Source: Acidobacteriota bacterium
GTDB taxonomy: Bacteria; Acidobacteriota; Blastocatellia; Pyrinomonadales; Pyrinomonadaceae
Assembly: GCA_020199975.1 (NCBI GenBank)
Contig: JAIVJP010000508.1
Span: forward strand, 1-8,947
Length of the DNA: 8,947 nt
Reading direction: 5' to 3'
Numbering within the stretch: position 1 is the first letter of the stretch; each line of letters begins with the position of its first letter. Of this stretch, positions 6,257 to 8,947 are shown one piece after another. The notes beneath the pieces were generated by a model. It did not search any database, was not told the origin of the DNA, and was given only the letters and a program-made list of their open reading frames with translations. The position numbers and the translations under genes were made by a program.

Positions 6257-7165
6257 CTACGCAGCTTTCTTCAACTCTTTAAGCCCGAGATTCCTGGTCG
6301 CGGCTATCTGTTCTTTGCTGATGAGCCTGATTCCTTTTGCCAGACCAAGGAACTGCAATACTCGAATGCCATACCAGTTGATATCAATCTCATACCAGGT
6401 TAAGCCGTGCCTGGCGGCACGCGGATGAGCGTGATGATTGTTGTGCCAGCCCTCACCAAAAGAAAGCAGCGCCACCCACCAGCTATTAGTTGAATCATCA
6501 TGCGTGGCAAAGCGTCGGCTACCCCAGAGATGAGTTGCAGAGTTTACCAGCCAGGTGAAATGGAGACCCACGGTAACACGCAAGAAGACGCCCCAAAACA
6601 ATGCCGACCAGCCGCCGAAGGCGAGCAGAACAACGCCGGCGATAATTAGAGGTACAAAATACAAGTTATTCATCCAAACGTGGACAGGGTCTTTCATCAG
6701 GTCGGGCGCATAGCGCTGCATTACGCTCTTCTCATGCTGTTGTGCGGTGCCGCGGAGAATCCAGCCCATGTGGGCCCACCAACGTCCATCGCGCGGTGTG
6801 TGTGGATCACCGGAGACATCGGTGTGGGCATGATGAATGCGATGCGTGACTACCCAGTGGATGGCCCCGCCTTCCAGGGCAAGTGCCCCACAGAAGGTCA
6901 AAAAGTACTCGACTGCTTTCGGGGTCTTAAAGCCCCGATGGGTAAGTAGCCGGTGAAAGCCCATGCCAATGCCCAGGCTTCCGGACACCCACCACAGCAC
7001 GAGGGTTGCCACCAATGCCGGCCAACTAAACATGAAGAGTGCTGCTATTGCTCCCAGATGAAAGATAATCATGAAGCTTGCAGTTATCCAGTTGATGCTT
7101 TCCTGCTGCTGAAGATTACCTATCCGATTATCGGTCTTGTTCATGGTTCTTATAGTTGTGCTCAT
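6257..7165 (-). CDS. fatty acyl-CoA desaturase (delta-9 type, membrane di-iron)
   Basis: Membrane desaturases of this family insert a cis double bond in saturated acyl chains using O2, two iron ions and electrons from a redox partner, raising membrane fluidity. All three histidine boxes are present: HRLLTH (71-76), HRIHH (108-112) and HNNHH (241-245), plus the auxiliary NSATHLWG (208-215) with His212. Hydrophobic segments fit the expected four membrane helices (about 28-48, 50-66, 168-184, 187-207). At 302 residues the length is normal and the gene looks intact. I chose ATG 7163-7165 because GGAG lies at the right distance upstream. The frame stays open to 7351, but the extra 62 residues look non-coding. 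No cytochrome b5 domain is fused and no redox partner gene is next to it. It is divergent from the zinc-ribbon gene, and is followed by the inverted repeat and the two-component pair. Confidence 0.94.
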   Translation of the reverse strand: MSTTIRTMNKTDNRIGNLQQQESINWITASFMIIFHLGAIAALFMFSWPALVATLVLWWVSGSLGIGMGFHRLLTHRGFKTPKAVEYFLTFCGALALEGGAIHWVVTHRIHHAHTDVSGDPHTPRDGRWWAHMGWILRGTAQQHEKSVMQRYAPDLMKDPVHVWMNNLYFVPLIIAGVVLLAFGGWSALFWGVFLRVTVGLHFTWLVNSATHLWGSRRFATHDDSTNSWWVALLSFGEGWHNNHHAHPRAARHGLTWYEIDINWYGIRVLQFLGLAKGIRLISKEQIAATRNLGLKELKKAA

Positions 7166-7412
7166 GACTGACTCCAGTCGCAAAAGTTTGGTCGCAATCA
7201 TTCGATGCAAACCACCAAAGCCATCGTAGCAAGTTAGGACCATGGCGTTTGTAATAGTTGTGTAAGCGGGATAAGAGCGTATTTTAAAAGAGGTTAGGCG
7301 GCAGGTAGGAGTGTCGAAAGTGTTAAGGGCTGGTGGGTGGGCAATTTCCAATCCCTTGAAATGAATTACGAATCGCTGTTTACCATTTACTGCTGTTTTT
7401 AAAAGGGGGCTT
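7166..7412. promoter_or_regulatory. divergent intergenic region, desaturase / zinc-ribbon gene
   Basis: This 247-bp spacer should hold both promoters. For the plus-strand gene, TTGAAA (7356-7361) is a reasonable -35, and TTTACC (7379-7384) a poor -10 at 17 bp. AAAAGGGGG (7401-7409) is the ribosome-binding site just before ATG 7413. A weak inverted pair, TTAAGGG (7323-7329) with CCCTTGA (7353-7359), lies upstream. For the desaturase, GGAG about 8 bp before ATG 7165 is clear, but no convincing -35/-10 pair was found. Confidence 0.4.
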
Positions 7413-7769
7413 ATGGAAAAACCGACTTACGCGATAGGGGATCGCGTAGAGAAATTATGTGCGGTATGCGGCGAAGAGCGCGGCCACGTAGTCGCTTCTG
7501 TTACCAAGCGCGGGTTGATCTCACGCGTGACTTGCCCGAAATGTGGCACTCGCAGTTCTTTTTCTAGTGGTACGAAGCTGACAGGATCCCGCTCCAAGTC
7601 AGTCCAAAGTGAACCTTATGACATGTCCCGCACCTATCGCACGGGCCAGGTAATGATCCATCCCATGTGGGGACCGGGAGAAGTTACCGCGGTCATCGAA
7701 CCTAAGAAGATCGATGTGCTCTTCGCGGATCGTATCCGCAGGCTTATTCATTCCCGAGCTGAGGCCTGA
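7413..7769 (+). CDS. small zinc-ribbon protein with Tudor/CarD-like C-terminal module
   Basis: The 118-residue protein has two parts. Residues 6-50 contain two CxxC knuckles (Cys16-Cys19 in CAVCGE, Cys41-Cys44 in CPKCG), spaced as in a zinc ribbon. Residues 75-115 read YRTGQVMIHPMWGPGEVTAV and KKIDVLFADRIRRLIH. This follows the pattern of small SH3/Tudor-like barrels (V-x-H-x-x-F-G-x-G-x-V...I-x-V-x-F) seen at the C-terminus of UvrD/PcrA and in CarD-type RNA-polymerase-binding domains. These modules bind RNA polymerase or nucleic acid, so a role in transcription is plausible but is my inference. A basic, serine-rich linker (about 48-70) joins the two. The start is supported by AAAAGGGGG three bases upstream. 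No neighbour is on the same strand, so it is likely a single-gene unit. The frame appears intact; I know no named family for the full architecture. Confidence 0.8.
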   Translation: MEKPTYAIGDRVEKLCAVCGEERGHVVASVTKRGLISRVTCPKCGTRSSFSSGTKLTGSRSKSVQSEPYDMSRTYRTGQVMIHPMWGPGEVTAVIEPKKIDVLFADRIRRLIHSRAEA

Positions 7770-7914
7770 AACCAAGCCCTGAGTCACGCTGTTTACGACT
7801 GATTCCATCTTCCCTGTCCACACTTTCTCCACGCGCCTCCGGCGAAACTAACCAGTTGCCAATAGTGCTTACCGCTTTCAGGGGAGCTCTCAGGGAACAG
7901 CCACCACGCTCGAT
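7770..7914. other. convergent intergenic spacer
   Basis: This 145-bp stretch separates the zinc-ribbon gene from the end of the MFS exporter. It contains a GAGCTC-centred near palindrome (about 7881-7896), which is too short and lacks a T-run to be called a terminator. I see no coding signal in it. Confidence 0.45.
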
Positions 7915-8947
7915 TTAACCAGAGTCTCGCCCGGGCTCAACTTTTCGCGGGAGCCGCAGTCGACGCGAAGCGAAGAGCGCCAACCAAACCAATGGCTCGA
8001 AGCGACCAACCGGCAACTGCGGTAGAGAGACTCCAAACGAGTAATTCGGTCGCGCGATCTGTAGTCGATACGCGCCCGCGCAGGTTGTCGGGCACCAGGC
8101 GCATCAACAGAGTTTCCTGGACCGCAAACTCCGCAGCCAGCAGGATACGCGAGATGAAAAGCAGGAGACAGGCAAGCCAGAGAGTTGGCATCACCCCAAT
8201 CAGCGCGAAGATCAGGCCCTGCACGACCAAAGCCCATCCAATGAAACTCGCCGTCTGCCCGGCGACCTCTAGGTAAGCCCCAACGCGCCGTGCGAGCATC
8301 ATTCCTAGAAACAATCCCACGCCCGCTGCGAAATAGAGTGTTGCCACCGCTCCGTCACCACTGATTCCCCGCTCGCCCGCGAACACAAGCCCGCCCAGGC
8401 GATCTGAGATCAGATTGATCGCTCCACCACCGGTGGCCCAGAGGATGTTGATCCCCAAGATTGCCGCGACCGGTGCCTGGCTCAGAATGTATAACCAGCC
8501 TTCCCGAATATCTGACCAGTAACTGGACCGACGCATCTCGGGCCTTGCCGCTTGTGTCACTTCAGAGTGTCTTGTTTCGCGATCAGGAATCAGCCAAATT
8601 GAGTAAGCCGAAACAGCAAAGGATATGGCGTTGACGACAAAGGCCGCCTGGTAGCCAACGCTCGCTGCAGTCCAGCCACCGAGAGCGGCGCCAAAAGCCA
8701 TCAGCAAGAACCGCGACGAAAACATCAACGCATTTCCGGCCAACAGATCGCGTTCACCCGTGATGTTGGGGATTGCGGCGTTCTTGGCGGCTTCGAAAAA
8801 AGCGCCGAAGACAGACAGCATCACAGTCGAGGCATAGGCGATCCAAAGATCCTCAGGCCGGCGCACCAGCAGCATACTCAAAGCGACAAGGATCCGTGCG
8901 ACGTCGGAAACAATCATCACCGTCCGGCGAGACCAACGGTCGACAAA
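7915..8947 (-). pseudogene. MFS exporter (MFS_3/EntS-like), 5' end outside the window, C-terminus frameshifted
   Basis: This is a major facilitator exporter of the group that includes EntS and macrolide-efflux-like proteins; its substrate is unknown. The frame enters from the window edge with FVDRWSRRTVMIVSDVAR, the motif-A loop after helix 2, so roughly 60-70 N-terminal residues lie outside. Helices follow regularly. Conserved features include FEAAKNAAIPNI, LAGNALMFSSRFLLMAFGAALGG and the late motif MRLVPDNLRGRVSTTDRATE. The main frame stops at 7937-7939 after AGWSLRAIGLVGALRFA, a non-membrane tail. A second frame overlapping it at about 7988-7996 reads VWLALFASRRLRLPRKVEPG and stops at 7915-7917, which is what the last helix and tail of such a transporter look like. 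About 15-20 residues between the two are missing. The shift falls in GGTTTGGTTGG, where short GGTT repeats could promote slippage. The truncated protein may still insert in the membrane but lacks part of its last helix. Confidence 0.75.

Noticed and set aside
7166..7351. N-terminal extension of the desaturase to an upstream ATG at 7351.
   Set aside because: The added 62 residues lack family resemblance, and the start at 7165 has a properly spaced GGAG.
7881..7896. Rho-independent terminator between the zinc-ribbon and MFS genes.
   Set aside because: Only a short GAGCTC palindrome is present, without a stable stem or T-run.

Overview
The window reads as a chromosomal segment of a free-living, moderately GC-rich bacterium. 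By overall protein resemblance (COG3375-type acetyltransferase, zinc-ribbon/Tudor-like small protein, MFS_3-type exporter, low-complexity intergenic repeats) an Acidobacteriota-like organism is my best guess. That is inference from memory of families, not a database result. No rRNA, tRNA, CRISPR array, insertion sequence or phage gene was seen.

Layout. Positions 1-141 hold a possible C-terminal scrap of an upstream membrane protein and a 7-bp tandem repeat. A minus-strand pair follows: a histidine kinase with a degraded ATP-binding domain (922-1815), then a GNAT acetyltransferase 9 bp downstream (142-912). Divergent from it is an HD-GYP phosphohydrolase (2099-2680, probably originally starting at 2026), then an unrecognised tryptophan-rich protein (2738-3700). 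Positions 3813-4421 are a decayed locus: an Hsp20-like fragment abuts the C-terminal PDZ1-PDZ2 part of a DegQ/HtrA protease, and PDZ1 has lost a piece out of frame. On the minus strand lies a two-component pair, a sensor kinase (5364-6108) broken by an internal out-of-frame deletion and an intact OmpR-type regulator (4602-5360). Upstream of it, past a GGCAG-rich inverted repeat (6138-6256), is an acyl-CoA desaturase (6257-7165). A small zinc-ribbon protein runs divergently (7413-7769). The window ends inside an MFS exporter (7915-8947) whose C-terminus is again shifted out of frame.

The theme is sensing and signalling (two kinases, one regulator, one c-di-GMP-type phosphodiesterase) beside membrane-lipid adaptation and protein quality control. 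The most striking property is not a new system. It is that four genes in 9 kb carry small out-of-frame lesions (HD-GYP start, HtrA, sensor kinase, MFS tail) while the sequence on each side still matches its family well. The lesions must therefore be very recent, or they are sequencing or assembly artefacts. I found no convincing novel defence or biosynthetic system.
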